From: Pontixanthobacter rizhaonensis
GTDB taxonomy: Bacteria; Pseudomonadota; Alphaproteobacteria; Sphingomonadales; Sphingomonadaceae
Reading direction: 5' to 3'
Assembly: GCF_012972675.1 (NCBI RefSeq)
Contig: NZ_JABCRE010000003.1
Location: forward strand, 124,001 to 188,000
DNA length: 64,000 nucleotides
How positions within the stretch are numbered: the first letter of the stretch is position 1; each line of letters opens with the position of its first letter. The notes beneath the pieces are model-generated. The model saw nothing but the letters and a program-made list of their open reading frames with translations, was not told the DNA's origin and made no database searches. A program made the position numbers and the translations under genes. This document shows, piece after piece, positions 42,763 to 51,726 of the stretch.

Positions 42763-43760
42763 GAGCACTACTTTCAAAAGAAGTTGGCGGGCCGGAAACG
42801 CTCGTGGTTGAAGACATTGCCGAGCCTAGCCCCGGCGCTGGCGAGGTTTTGATTAAAGTTGCAGCCTGCGCGATCAATTTTCCCGACACACTGATCATCC
42901 GGGATCTGTACCAGTTCAAACCCCCGCGCCCGTTCTCTCCGGGTGGCGAGATTTCCGGCACAATCGAAGCGCTGGGTGAAGGTGTGGAAGGCTGGAAAGT
43001 CGGCGACAAGATCCTTGCTGGCGTCGGCAGCGGCGGACTGCGTGAAAAAATTGTGGCCCCGGCAGCATCTTTGTTCCGCGTGCCCAATTTTGTGGAACTC
43101 CCCCAAGCCTCCGCCCTGTTGATGACATACGGCACCACCATCCACGGTCTGAAAGATCGCGGCGACATCAAAGCCGGTGATACGATGCTGGTGCTGGGTG
43201 CGGCTGGCGGCGTTGGGCTGTCTGCGGTTGAATTGGGCAAAGCCTATGGCGCGCGCGTTGTCGCCGCTGTTTCCAGCGAAGAAAAGGGCGAAGTCGCCCG
43301 TAAAGCCGGTGCTGACGAAGTTGTTGTCTACCCACGGGCTCCATTTGACAAAGATACGTCCAAAGCGCTGGCGAAAGCGTTCAAGGACGCGGTCGGCCCC
43401 AATGGTGCGGACATTGTCTATGATATCGTCGGCGGTGATTATTCCGAACCGGCATTACGCGCGATTGCATGGGAAGGCCGTTTTCTGGTAATTGGCTTCC
43501 CGGCCGGGATCGCCAAGATGCCGCTCAACCTTACCCTGCTCAAAAGTTGTGACATTCGCGGTGTTTTCTGGGGCGCGTTTACTGCGCGCGAACCCCGCAA
43601 GAATGAAGGCAACATTGCCGAGCTGTTCCGCCTTTGGAAAGAAGGCAAGATCAATCCGTTGATCAGTGAAACCTACCCATTGGAACGCGCGCATGAAGCG
43701 ATCACCAAACTGGAATCACGCGGGGCAATCGGCAAGCTGGTTGTCACAATGGACAGCTAA
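42759..43760 (+). CDS. NADPH:quinone oxidoreductase family protein
   Basis: From the ATG at 42759 the product is 333 residues of the zinc-independent medium-chain dehydrogenase type. It shows [44 protein letters not shown] (as [15 protein letters not shown]), the NADP site [21 protein letters not shown] and VYDIVGGDY. It probably reduces quinones or enones using NADPH. It overlaps leuD by four bases, an arrangement that implies coexpression with leucine genes. Confidence 0.88.
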   Translation: MRALLSKEVGGPETLVVEDIAEPSPGAGEVLIKVAACAINFPDTLIIRDLYQFKPPRPFSPGGEISGTIEALGEGVEGWKVGDKILAGVGSGGLREKIVAPAASLFRVPNFVELPQASALLMTYGTTIHGLKDRGDIKAGDTMLVLGAAGGVGLSAVELGKAYGARVVAAVSSEEKGEVARKAGADEVVVYPRAPFDKDTSKALAKAFKDAVGPNGADIVYDIVGGDYSEPALRAIAWEGRFLVIGFPAGIAKMPLNLTLLKSCDIRGVFWGAFTAREPRKNEGNIAELFRLWKEGKINPLISETYPLERAHEAITKLESRGAIGKLVVTMDS

Positions 43761-43831
43761 GGGCAGAACCAAGGTCGTAAAATCGCGGCCGCGTTCCTAT
43801 CTTCAAAGCACACTCCTAATATGAGGTACTC

Positions 43832-44155
43832 ATGACCGACTTTTCCGACCGCCAAAAAGGCGAAGAAGCCAAATATGCTTTCGATGAAGAGAATGCGTTC
43901 AAAATCGCTGCACGGCGTAACCGTTTGCTCGGCCATTGGGCTGCCGAGAAGATGAGCCTGACAGCAGAAGAAACCGATGCTTATGCGAAAGCTGTCATGC
44001 AAGCCGATTTCGAGGAAGCGGGCGACGAAGACGTGATACGCAAACTGCATGGTGATCTGATTGCCGCTGGCGTTGAAATCGACGAAGCCGGCGTTCGCGT
44101 GGCGCTCGAAGAACAAACCATCGAAGCCCGCCGCCAGTTGATGAGCGAGTCCTAA
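43832..44155 (+). CDS. DUF1476 protein, F1Fo-ATPase inhibitor zeta subunit
   Basis: The 107-residue helical protein begins FSDRQKGEEAKYAFDEENAF and continues KIAARRNRLLGHWAAEKMSL, the DUF1476 signature. In Paracoccus denitrificans this family is the zeta subunit that inhibits ATP hydrolysis by the F1Fo-ATPase; the same role is inferred here. It is confined to alphaproteobacteria, so it helps place the organism. It lies three bases before bolA. Confidence 0.88.
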   Translation: MTDFSDRQKGEEAKYAFDEENAFKIAARRNRLLGHWAAEKMSLTAEETDAYAKAVMQADFEEAGDEDVIRKLHGDLIAAGVEIDEAGVRVALEEQTIEARRQLMSES

Positions 44156-44158
44156 GCC

Positions 44159-44395
44159 ATGCCAATGTCTGGCCCCGAAATCGAAAGCATGATCCAAAGC
44201 GCCATTCCCGGTGCGGTCGTTGAAATGACCGATCTGGCGGGTGACAATGATCACTGGGCTGCCAAAGTGACGGCCCCTGAATTTGCAGGAAAAAGCCGGG
44301 TCCAGCAGCACAAAATGGTCTATGAAGCGCTGGGCGGCAAAATGGGTGGCGTTCTGCACGCCTTGCAACTCACCACCGCAGTGCCCACTTCCTGA
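44159..44395 (+). CDS. bolA: BolA family protein
   Basis: The 78-residue protein has the BolA fold features: SGPEIESMIQSAIPGAVVEM, a glycine/aspartate loop, and FAGKSRVQQHKMVYEALGGK with the nucleic-acid or partner helix, then VLHALQLTT with the conserved histidine. BolA proteins bind monothiol glutaredoxins through a shared 2Fe-2S cluster. The grxD gene follows 29 bases later, which supports the pairing. Confidence 0.9.
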   Translation: MPMSGPEIESMIQSAIPGAVVEMTDLAGDNDHWAAKVTAPEFAGKSRVQQHKMVYEALGGKMGGVLHALQLTTAVPTS

Positions 44396-44424
44396 TCAGT
44401 TAAGAAATTACCGGAACCGTTCCT

Positions 44425-44754
44425 ATGTCTGATGCAAATGCCCGTATTTCCGAAGTCGTCACCGGCAACGATGTTGTCCTGTTTATGAAGGGCACGCCGC
44501 TCTTCCCGCAATGCGGGTTTTCCAGCCGGGCGGTTTCCATCCTTGATCATTGCGGTGTCGCATATGAAAGCGTTGATGTTTTGCAGGATATGGAAATCCG
44601 CCAGGGCATCAAAGCGTATTCCGATTGGCCAACCATTCCGCAGCTTTACGTCAAAGGGGAATTCCTGGGCGGTAGCGACATCATGATGGAAATGTTTGAA
44701 GCGGGTGAATTGAAGCAGCTTATGGAAGACAAAAACGTCGCCAAAGCTGAATAA
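44425..44754 (+). CDS. grxD: Monothiol glutaredoxin Grx4
   Basis: The 109-residue protein has the monothiol active site in FMKGTPLFPQCGFSSRAV (CGFS). It also has DWPTIPQLYVKGEFLGGSDI for glutathione binding and the final EMFEAGELKQL. It carries and delivers 2Fe-2S clusters together with BolA. A strong terminator follows the gene, so bolA-grxD, possibly with the zeta gene, form a unit. Confidence 0.95.
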   Translation: MSDANARISEVVTGNDVVLFMKGTPLFPQCGFSSRAVSILDHCGVAYESVDVLQDMEIRQGIKAYSDWPTIPQLYVKGEFLGGSDIMMEMFEAGELKQLMEDKNVAKAE

Positions 44755-44778
44755 ACAAACCAGTAATGTGGAAACAAG

Positions 44779-44812
44779 AAACCCGCCCTTCGATAAGAAG
44801 GGCGGGTTTTTC
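44779..44812 (+). terminator. Rho-independent terminator after grxD
   Basis: AACCCGCCCTTC and GAAGGGCGGGTT form a perfect stem around a five-base loop, followed by TTTTT. It lies 24 bases after the grxD stop. Confidence 0.92.
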
Positions 44813-45001
44813 GTATTACGGGGAGGCGGGGCCGGAAGACCAGGAGGCCCTGCCTTCAGTCAAAGACTAATAAGACATGTTACACTATGCAGACGGCGTG
44901 CCAGTTTTGGAGAGCCCAGCATTTTCAGGCATTACGATGGTTAATGGCCCTTAGCGGGTATTTCCTGATGTAAACAATTCCGACACGGCGGTGCCTTGGC
45001 A

Positions 45002-45820
45002 ATGTCATCAGGGTGCGGCACAGATGATATGATGAACCCTATATCTGATAATCAGTCGCCGGACGGTATCCCCGCAGCCACCATTGTGATCTTCCGCCAT
45101 GCGAAAAATGGCGGCCCGCCCGAGCTCCTTATGGTCACGCGGTCCCGGTCGATGTCATTCGCGGGCGGCGCTGCTGTTTTCCCGGGTGGCCGCGTGGATC
45201 AGGCCGATTTCGATCTGGCGGCTCAGCTGGAAAGCGACCTGCCGGTAGATGAGGCCGCGCATAGAGTGGCAGCAATCCGCGAAACGCTGGAAGAAACCGG
45301 TCTGGCGATTGGAATTAAAGGGACGGTCAATGCAGACCGTGCCCGTCAAGCCCGCAAGCTGCTCCTTGAGAATCCCGCCATTGCCCCCGTTTTGGAGGCG
45401 ATGGATTGGACGCTCGACTTAAACGCAGTACTTCCCTTTTCCCGCTGGTTTCCCAAGAATGAGAAGCTGACCAGAGTGTTCGACACGCGGTTCTACTTGG
45501 CCGATGTCGGTACAGGCGCAGTCGATATCGAAGTGGATGCGACAGAAAACAGCAAACTGTACTGGATTACCGCCCAAGGCGCCCTCGACGCAGCAGATAC
45601 TGGCGATCTGACGATTATCTACCCCACCCGCCGCAATCTGGAGCGCCTTGCCCAGTTTGATGATTTTGCCGCCGCTGAAAAAGATTGCGCCACCTATCCG
45701 GCAGATATCATCTGCCCGTTCCTGACGGAGCGCGACGGCGAGCAATGGCTCTGCATCCCGGACAATCTCGGTTATCCAATCGATGGGGAACCTATCGACG
45801 GGGCGATGCGCGGGAATTGA
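45002..45820 (+). CDS. NUDIX hydrolase (NUDT19-like layout)
   Basis: The 272-residue protein has AATIVIFRHAKNGGPPELLM, RSRSMSFAGGAAVFPGGRVD, then AHRVAAIRETLEETGLAIG. The catalytic REtlEE of the NUDIX box is present, but the leading G and E of the box are not. That and the FPGGRVD phrase recall the NUDT19/acyl-CoA-type group. A large insert separates the box from the end. The substrate is unknown. Starts at 45002 and 45029 are both possible; the first is used. Confidence 0.78.
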   Translation: MSSGCGTDDMMNPISDNQSPDGIPAATIVIFRHAKNGGPPELLMVTRSRSMSFAGGAAVFPGGRVDQADFDLAAQLESDLPVDEAAHRVAAIRETLEETGLAIGIKGTVNADRARQARKLLLENPAIAPVLEAMDWTLDLNAVLPFSRWFPKNEKLTRVFDTRFYLADVGTGAVDIEVDATENSKLYWITAQGALDAADTGDLTIIYPTRRNLERLAQFDDFAAAEKDCATYPADIICPFLTERDGEQWLCIPDNLGYPIDGEPIDGAMRGN

Positions 45821-45958
45821 GAATGGCGTGCCCAACGAGCGCACGCTCAAGCCATTTCAAGCAAGGGCGTGACTATTTGAACGAAGTGAGAATGGCGCGC
45901 CCAACGAGCGCAAGCTCGAGCCATTTCAAGCAAGGGCGTGACTATTTGAACGAAGTGA
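45821..45958. repeat. Two 69-bp tandem direct repeats next to tRNA-Arg
   Basis: Units 45821-45889 and 45890-45958 are nearly identical, with three differences that I can see. A third partial copy (AATGGCGCGCCC, 45959-45970) runs into the 3' end of the tRNA-Arg gene. Each unit therefore begins with a copy of that tRNA 3' end. The repeats read as a short open frame only because they lack stops. Confidence 0.85.
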
Positions 45959-45961
45959 AAA

Positions 45962-46038
45962 TGGCGCGCCCGGCAGGACTCGAACCTGCTGCCTCAAGAT
46001 TAGAAGTCTCGCGCTCTATCCAGATGAGCTACGGGCGC
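45962..46038 (-). tRNA. tRNA-Arg (anticodon UCU)
   Basis: The minus strand folds as a 77-nt tRNA. The acceptor stem GCGCCCG pairs with CGGGCGC, followed by G and an encoded CCA. The anticodon loop CTTCTAA gives UCU, and the T arm contains GGTTCGAGTCC. It decodes AGA. Its 3' end is shared with the 69-bp repeats to the left. Confidence 0.95.
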
Positions 46039-46100
46039 GCGCCGTCAGGGCGCATAGCGTGCTTTTCGCGTAGAGCAAATGCGGTTAAGGCACTTCGTTG

Positions 46101-46859
46101 ATGAGCAGTACCGAAAATACCAGCCCCAACGGGACCGCCGGCGGGATTGAACGCGGCACTGCGGACGGCAGAAACTTCCGCTATTATGACTTGGTGATGG
46201 CCGCATTCGTCGCGATCTTGCTGCTTTCAAATCTGATCGGCGCATCAAAGCCATCTTACATCACTTTGCCCAGCGGGGCTGAATGGTCTTTTGGCGCAGG
46301 GGTATTGTTCTTCCCGATCAGCTACATCATCGGCGACGTTTTGACCGAAGTATATGGCTACGCGAAAGCCCGCCGCGTCATCTGGACCGGTTTTGCAGCG
46401 CTGCTGTTTATGGCGTTTATGGCCTGGGTGGTGGTATCCCTGCCCGCCGCACAAGGATGGCCGGGGCAAGAAGCCTACGAATTTGTCTTCGGCAATAGCT
46501 GGCGCATTGTTTTGGCGTCGATGGTGGCATTCTGGGTCGGGGAATTTGCCAACAGCCTGGTGATGGCCAAAATGAAAGTCTGGACCGAAGGGCGATTTCT
46601 GTGGGCCCGCACCATAGGTTCTACCGTGGTGGGGCAAGGCTTTGACAGCCTGATTTTCTATCCCTTGGCTTTTTACGGCCTGGCAGGTTGGCCGCCTGAG
46701 TTAATCGGTCAATTGATTGTATCACAATGGTTGATCAAGACCGCTTGGGAAGCCTTGCTAACACCCGTGACTTATGTGGTGATCGGCAAACTCAAAAAAG
46801 CCGAAGGTGTCGATGTTTTTGATACATCAACCAACTTCTCGCCCTTCGCCAAAAGCTAG
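46101..46859 (+). CDS. Queuosine precursor transporter (YhhQ/VUT family)
   Basis: The 252-residue inner-membrane protein has about six helices. It carries the family phrases FPISYIIGDVLTEVYGYAKAR, WTEGRFLWARTIGSTVVGQG and DSLIFYPLAFYG. Members import queuosine precursors. The ATG at 46101 is preferred over a TTG three bases upstream. It is the first gene after the tRNA-Arg and converges with ppx, only five bases apart. Confidence 0.9.
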   Translation: MSSTENTSPNGTAGGIERGTADGRNFRYYDLVMAAFVAILLLSNLIGASKPSYITLPSGAEWSFGAGVLFFPISYIIGDVLTEVYGYAKARRVIWTGFAALLFMAFMAWVVVSLPAAQGWPGQEAYEFVFGNSWRIVLASMVAFWVGEFANSLVMAKMKVWTEGRFLWARTIGSTVVGQGFDSLIFYPLAFYGLAGWPPELIGQLIVSQWLIKTAWEALLTPVTYVVIGKLKKAEGVDVFDTSTNFSPFAKS

Positions 46860-46864
46860 CCAGA

Positions 46865-48397
46865 CTATTCAGTGCCGGGGTGATCCGAAATCGCGACCTT
46901 GGCTTCCAACCCCAATCGGCTTGCCAATAAGGCCAAGTCTTTCTCATTCGGCAAGCCGAACAGGTCCGAATGAGACGCGTCGATCGACAGGATCAGTTGA
47001 TCGCCCTCGATCTGCAATTTGCTCAATTGGTACAATTTGGTCGAACGCCCGCCCAACCGGCGGCACAGTCTGATGGCCAGCCCCCAACAGATGGCCTCTT
47101 CCAATTGTTCTTTCGATGCCAAATCATACAAAGCAGCAGGTAGATCGAGCTGATTGCCATTGCCGCACACAGTCGCCGCCATCATCGCCCTGCCCGCCGG
47201 ATCCAAATCAATCCACCGTTTATGGAGCGACCAATCCACCGCAAGGTCGACACGCAAATTCGGCTCAATCTGCATTGCCGCAAGACACAACAACGTCGCG
47301 CCCTCCCGAATGCGCTCTCTGCCCGGTTCGCGCTCTCCCAATGTGCTGGCCGGCAAAGCTCGCGCAGTCCAACCGGCAATCCGTGCAGCCAGCAAGGGCG
47401 GAGTTCCCCTGAGTGATGCAAATTCCCCGACACCAGCCAGCAGCGGGTCTTGTGCGCGGGCATAAGTCTCAAGATCGTCAAACAGCAGACCTTCACGAAG
47501 GCCCCAGGATGAAAAAACAATCTGGTCGGGCCGCAGTTTCTTAAGCACGGCCGACAACAGAGCCCCGGCATCGGGCAGGCTGGCGGCACGCATTGAAGAA
47601 ATACGCGGGATTGCGCGCAGCACCTCTGGATCCGCTGACGCGATGGCTTTGGCCAGCACCTTCGCCTCGCCGTAATCCAGCGTGAAACCGTGCGGATCGG
47701 TGAGAACATGATTGCGTTCCAGCATCGCATAGACAGCCATGGCCCGCCATGTTCCGCCAACCAGATACAAGGTGCCGCTGGCATCATCTGCCCAATCCGC
47801 CTTGGCCAATACCGGTCGCAAATTCGCTTTGGTTTCAGCGAAACTGTCGCCCGAATATTCGGGCAAACGCAATGTGCCCAGCGGCAAGGTAATCCCCTTA
47901 CCAGTAGTCCCTTCAGACAGCTCGATAAGCTCCAAACTGCCGCCGCCCAAATCCGCGACTATCCCTTCGGCCGCCGGGAATGCGCCCAACACGCCCATCG
48001 CGCTAATCCGTGCCTCTTCGCGCCCGGACAGCAGTTTCGGCGCAAAACCCAAGGCCCGGACTTGATCGAGAAATTCTTCACCATTCGCCGCATCCCGCGC
48101 GGCGGCGGTGGCCACAACATCCACCTTGTCAATTTTGAGATCGGCCAGCAGCAACGCATATCGCCTTAGCCCGCGCATCGCGAGCTCTATGGCTTCATCG
48201 GCCAAGCGCCCGGTCTCGGCGATCTCGCGCCCCAAACGCGCGACGACTTTTTCATTGAACAGCACAACCGGCGCACGCGGAGCCCCGCCGTAAACAACAA
48301 GCCGGACCGTGTTCGAGCCGATATCGATGATCGCACGTTCAACACGATTGCCCGAAAAAGACCCCTGCCGGTCCGCCGTGCGCGCGCGTGCTACCAT
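46865..48397 (-). CDS. ppx: Exopolyphosphatase / guanosine pentaphosphatase (Ppx/GppA)
   Basis: From the ATG at 48397 the product is 510 residues. It has the actin-like phosphatase motifs IIDIGSNTVRLVVY, VATAAARDAANGEEFLD and IVADLGGGSLELIEL, then a helical HD-like C-terminal half. It cuts phosphate from polyphosphate or pppGpp. A longer start at 48469 would overlap ppk by 59 bases. The gene follows ppk1 by 13 bases, the common ppk-ppx pair. Confidence 0.92.
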   Translation of the reverse strand: MVARARTADRQGSFSGNRVERAIIDIGSNTVRLVVYGGAPRAPVVLFNEKVVARLGREIAETGRLADEAIELAMRGLRRYALLLADLKIDKVDVVATAAARDAANGEEFLDQVRALGFAPKLLSGREEARISAMGVLGAFPAAEGIVADLGGGSLELIELSEGTTGKGITLPLGTLRLPEYSGDSFAETKANLRPVLAKADWADDASGTLYLVGGTWRAMAVYAMLERNHVLTDPHGFTLDYGEAKVLAKAIASADPEVLRAIPRISSMRAASLPDAGALLSAVLKKLRPDQIVFSSWGLREGLLFDDLETYARAQDPLLAGVGEFASLRGTPPLLAARIAGWTARALPASTLGEREPGRERIREGATLLCLAAMQIEPNLRVDLAVDWSLHKRWIDLDPAGRAMMAATVCGNGNQLDLPAALYDLASKEQLEEAICWGLAIRLCRRLGGRSTKLYQLSKLQIEGDQLILSIDASHSDLFGLPNEKDLALLASRLGLEAKVAISDHPGTE

Positions 48398-48410
48398 GCG
48401 CTGCCGGGCA

Positions 48411-50573
48411 TCAGGCCCCGGCCCCTTTTCTAAGCGCAAGTTTGGGCACACCGCCTGCTTCCAACGCATCGCCGCGGCCCGACAAAGACGGGTTCGTCAT
48501 GAAATAGCGATGGCAATTGAAGGGTTTTTCACCCGCGTCCATCCGCGCATATGATCCGTCCGGCTGCATTTCCCAACTTTGCTCTGTATCCAGCAAATTT
48601 GCCAGCAACACCTGCTGCAAAACCTGATCATGCACAGTTTTGTTCTTGATCGGGACCAACGCTTCCACCCGCCGGTTGAGGTTGCGCGACATCGCATCGG
48701 CGGATGATATAAACACCCGGGCACGGTCGCTCGGCATACTATACCCGTTGGCGAAGGCCCACACACGGCTGTGTTCCAAGAACCGCCCAATGATGGATTT
48801 CACGCGAATATTGTCGGACAAACCTTCAATACCCGCCCGCAAACAGCAGATGCCGCGAATAACCAATTGGATTTCCACACCGGCCTGGCTGGCTGCATAA
48901 AGCCGGTCCACAACCCCTTTGTCAGTCAGCGAGTTAAGCTTGGCCCAGATGACCGCGGGGCGACCTTTCCCCGCGTTTTCGATTTCCTTATCAATGTAAT
49001 CATACAAGCTCTCGCGCAAATCTATCGGGGAGATGGCCAGCGCTTCCAGCTTGTGCGGCGCCACATAACCGGTGACGAAATTGAACAGTTTGGCCACATC
49101 GCGGCCCAATTTGGGGTCGGCTGTGAAAAAGCTGAGATCGGTGTAAATCTTGGTAGTAACCGGATGGTAATTGCCGGTGCCAAAGTGGCAATAGGTGCGT
49201 ATTCCCTTCTCTTCCCGGCGGACGACCATCGATACTTTCGCATGTGTCTTCCAATCAAGAAATCCGTAAATTACCTGCACCCCGGCCCGTTCCAGTTGGG
49301 AAGCCCAGAGCAGGTTTTGTTCTTCATCAAACCGTGCCTTCAGCTCCACCACGGCAGTAACAGATTTGCCCTTGTCAGCCGCCGCGATCAAAGCGGATAT
49401 CACTTGGGATTGATCACCCGCGCGGTAAAGCGTCTGCTTGATGGCTACTACATCGGGATCAGCGGCTGCTTGCCGCAGGAAGTCTACCACTACCTCAAAA
49501 CTCTCATAGGGATGGTGGATGATCAGATCTTTTTCGCGAATGGCCGCGAAGCAATCGCCATCATGTTCCATCACCCGTTCGGGATAGCGCGGGCTGTAAC
49601 TGGCAAACTTTAGATCAGGCCGGTCTTCACCCACAATGTTGGACAGGCCCGAAATGCCGATCATGCCGTCGGTCTTGATAATCGTAGTGCCCTGCGTGGA
49701 AAGCTGCTGGCGCAGGATATCCTCTGCCACAGGATCAAAATCATCTTCCAGTTCAAGCTGGATAACTTGGCCCCGGCGGCGGCGCTGGATGGCGCTGCGG
49801 AAGGTCCGCACCAAATCTTCTGCTTCTTCTTCAATTTCGATGTCACTATCGCGCAGGACACGAAACGCACCATCGCCCACAATCGTAAAGCCGGGAAACA
49901 GATGCTTGGCGAACCGGCAAATCAGACTGTCGATCGTGATGTAGATCGCATCTTCACCCGGCACTCTGATAAATCGCGGCAGTGCAGACGGGATCAGCAC
50001 CATCTCCACCAATTGTTCGCCGTCGCTATCGCGCCTTAGGGTGAACAGCAGCCCAACCCCGCCATTGGCCACAAACGGGAATGGATGTGCAGGATCAAGC
50101 GCCTGCGGCGTCATCACCGGGACGATATCTTCAAGGAAATAGCTCTTAAGCCGTTTATAGGTCTTTGGATCGACCCGCCGATCATCCGCAATGGTGAAGC
50201 CCGTTTCGGTCAGCCCTGCACGTAGCTCGTTCCAGATATCTTGCTGCTGCTGGTTGATATCTGCCACGGCAGCATGGATCGCAGTGAGCTGCTGGGAAGG
50301 GCTTTGCCCATCGATAGAAAGCCGATCAATCCCGCGCTGCGCCTGCCCCACAAGCCCGGCGACGCGGATCATCATAAACTCGTCAAGATTGCTGCCCGAT
50401 ATCGACAAGAAACGCAGCCGTTCGAGCAGCGGATAATTGGTGTTTCTGGCCTCTGAGAGAACCCGTTCGTTAAACGCCAACCAGCTCAGTTCACGGTTGA
50501 TATAATGGTCTGAAGCCGAAATCTGTACGCCGTCTGCGCCCTGCATATCCATCATGTTGACCTGACTTGCCAT
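48411..50573 (-). CDS. ppk: Polyphosphate kinase PPK1
   Basis: From the ATG at 50573 the enzyme has 720 residues. It begins DHYINRELSWLAFNERVLSE. GDCFAAIREKDLIIHHPYES comes midway. The catalytic histidine region is TYCHFGTGNYHPVTTKIYTD, and GRFLEHSRVWAFANG is the second histidine segment. It makes polyphosphate from ATP. Starts further upstream (GTG at 50624) add residues outside the family. ppx follows directly. Confidence 0.96.
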   Translation of the reverse strand: MASQVNMMDMQGADGVQISASDHYINRELSWLAFNERVLSEARNTNYPLLERLRFLSISGSNLDEFMMIRVAGLVGQAQRGIDRLSIDGQSPSQQLTAIHAAVADINQQQQDIWNELRAGLTETGFTIADDRRVDPKTYKRLKSYFLEDIVPVMTPQALDPAHPFPFVANGGVGLLFTLRRDSDGEQLVEMVLIPSALPRFIRVPGEDAIYITIDSLICRFAKHLFPGFTIVGDGAFRVLRDSDIEIEEEAEDLVRTFRSAIQRRRRGQVIQLELEDDFDPVAEDILRQQLSTQGTTIIKTDGMIGISGLSNIVGEDRPDLKFASYSPRYPERVMEHDGDCFAAIREKDLIIHHPYESFEVVVDFLRQAAADPDVVAIKQTLYRAGDQSQVISALIAAADKGKSVTAVVELKARFDEEQNLLWASQLERAGVQVIYGFLDWKTHAKVSMVVRREEKGIRTYCHFGTGNYHPVTTKIYTDLSFFTADPKLGRDVAKLFNFVTGYVAPHKLEALAISPIDLRESLYDYIDKEIENAGKGRPAVIWAKLNSLTDKGVVDRLYAASQAGVEIQLVIRGICCLRAGIEGLSDNIRVKSIIGRFLEHSRVWAFANGYSMPSDRARVFISSADAMSRNLNRRVEALVPIKNKTVHDQVLQQVLLANLLDTEQSWEMQPDGSYARMDAGEKPFNCHRYFMTNPSLSGRGDALEAGGVPKLALRKGAGA

Positions 50574-50714
50574 GGTGTTGTCCCGACCAGTCAGATGGTT
50601 TGATACAGCTGGTCTGTTTGGCACACGCTTGATGGGGTATCGGTCCTATGTAAATCGCACGGGATTGCGTGACATATGACTGTCACATTCCGCGCCGTAA
50701 TAGCAACCGGAAAT

Positions 50715-51713
50715 TTAGAGCAGCGACGAACTTTCAGCGATCTGGGTGATGCCCCGCTTGCCAGCCGCATCACGCCCCAATTGCACCACCACATCAATCA
50801 CAGACGCCGCATAAGCAATTGTGTCCGCCCGCGACAGCCCGATCCCCGTTTGCATCACCATTAAGGACAGCTGTTCTAACGCCCCGTTCAGGCTGTTGGC
50901 GTGGATGGTCGAAAAACTTCCCGGATGGCCGGTGTTGATTGCCCGCAAGAAGCTGACGCTCTCCGCACCCCTGAGTTCACCCAGAACAATACGGTCGGGC
51001 CGCAATCGCAAGGCGGCTTGCAGCAATTCGTTGGCTGTTACTTTGGCTTCTCCCAGCTCGCCTTTCACCGCGACCAAGCCAACACCATTGGCCCCGGGCA
51101 GTTTTAATTCAGGCGTATCTTCCACCAGAACCACCCGCTCATGCTGAGGAATTTCACCCAGCATTGCGTTGAGAAATGTCGTCTTGCCGGTCGATGTGCC
51201 GCCAGAGATCAGAATCGTTTTGCGGTGCTTGATCGCTTCGCGCAGAAACGCGATCGGGTCCTGCTGCGGATCGGGCATTGCGGGTGCTTCAGCAACCGCC
51301 AGCGGCCCCGCATCATACGCATCCAGCGGCAAGTCCAGTCGCCGATGACGGCGGATCGCCATGACCCAGTTTTTGCGGGCGGCGGGCGGCCCGCAGAACT
51401 GCACACGCGCGCCGCCCGGTAATGTCGCACCCAGCAGCGGATGTTCGCGGTTGATGCCCTGATGGCTGACGCGGGCAACTTGTTCTGCCAGCCTTTGTAC
51501 CAGACGGTCATCAATGGCGGGAACTTCCAACCGCTGCATTCCGGGATGGGCGGCATCTTCGATCCACACTTCACCGGGGCGGTTGACGATAATCTCTGTC
51601 ACCGTGTCGCGGTCCAGCCATTCGCGGAATGGTTCAAGATAGGCATCAAGATAGACGCTGCGTTCCAGCGCCGGATCGCCATCAGATGGCAAAGAATGAA
51701 TATCCGCCGTCAC
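50715..51713 (-). CDS. virB11: VirB11-type secretion ATPase
   Basis: From a GTG at 51713, behind AAGGGG, the product is 332 residues. It has an N-terminal domain (LEPFREWLDRDTVTEIIVNR), Walker A ILISGGTSTGKTTFLNAML, the Asp/His boxes VVLVEDTPEL and INTGHPGSFSTIHANS, and Walker B VLGELRGAES. It powers the T4SS from the cytoplasm. Longer in-frame starts lie inside virB10. It is the last gene of the locus and has no virD4 after it. Confidence 0.93.
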   Translation of the reverse strand: MTADIHSLPSDGDPALERSVYLDAYLEPFREWLDRDTVTEIIVNRPGEVWIEDAAHPGMQRLEVPAIDDRLVQRLAEQVARVSHQGINREHPLLGATLPGGARVQFCGPPAARKNWVMAIRRHRRLDLPLDAYDAGPLAVAEAPAMPDPQQDPIAFLREAIKHRKTILISGGTSTGKTTFLNAMLGEIPQHERVVLVEDTPELKLPGANGVGLVAVKGELGEAKVTANELLQAALRLRPDRIVLGELRGAESVSFLRAINTGHPGSFSTIHANSLNGALEQLSLMVMQTGIGLSRADTIAYAASVIDVVVQLGRDAAGKRGITQIAESSSLL

Positions 51714-51726
51714 GATTAAATGCCCC

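Noticed and set aside
44813-45001. A possible small RNA or short gene between the grxD terminator and the NUDIX gene.
   Set aside because: I see no convincing stem-loop with terminator, tRNA fold or ORF with ribosome site in this stretch.
45685-46101. A 138-codon frame across the NUDIX 3' end, the 69-bp repeats and tRNA-Arg.
   Set aside because: It runs through a tRNA gene and two tandem repeats, a common source of spurious calls (MARPAGLEPAASRLEV-type peptides).
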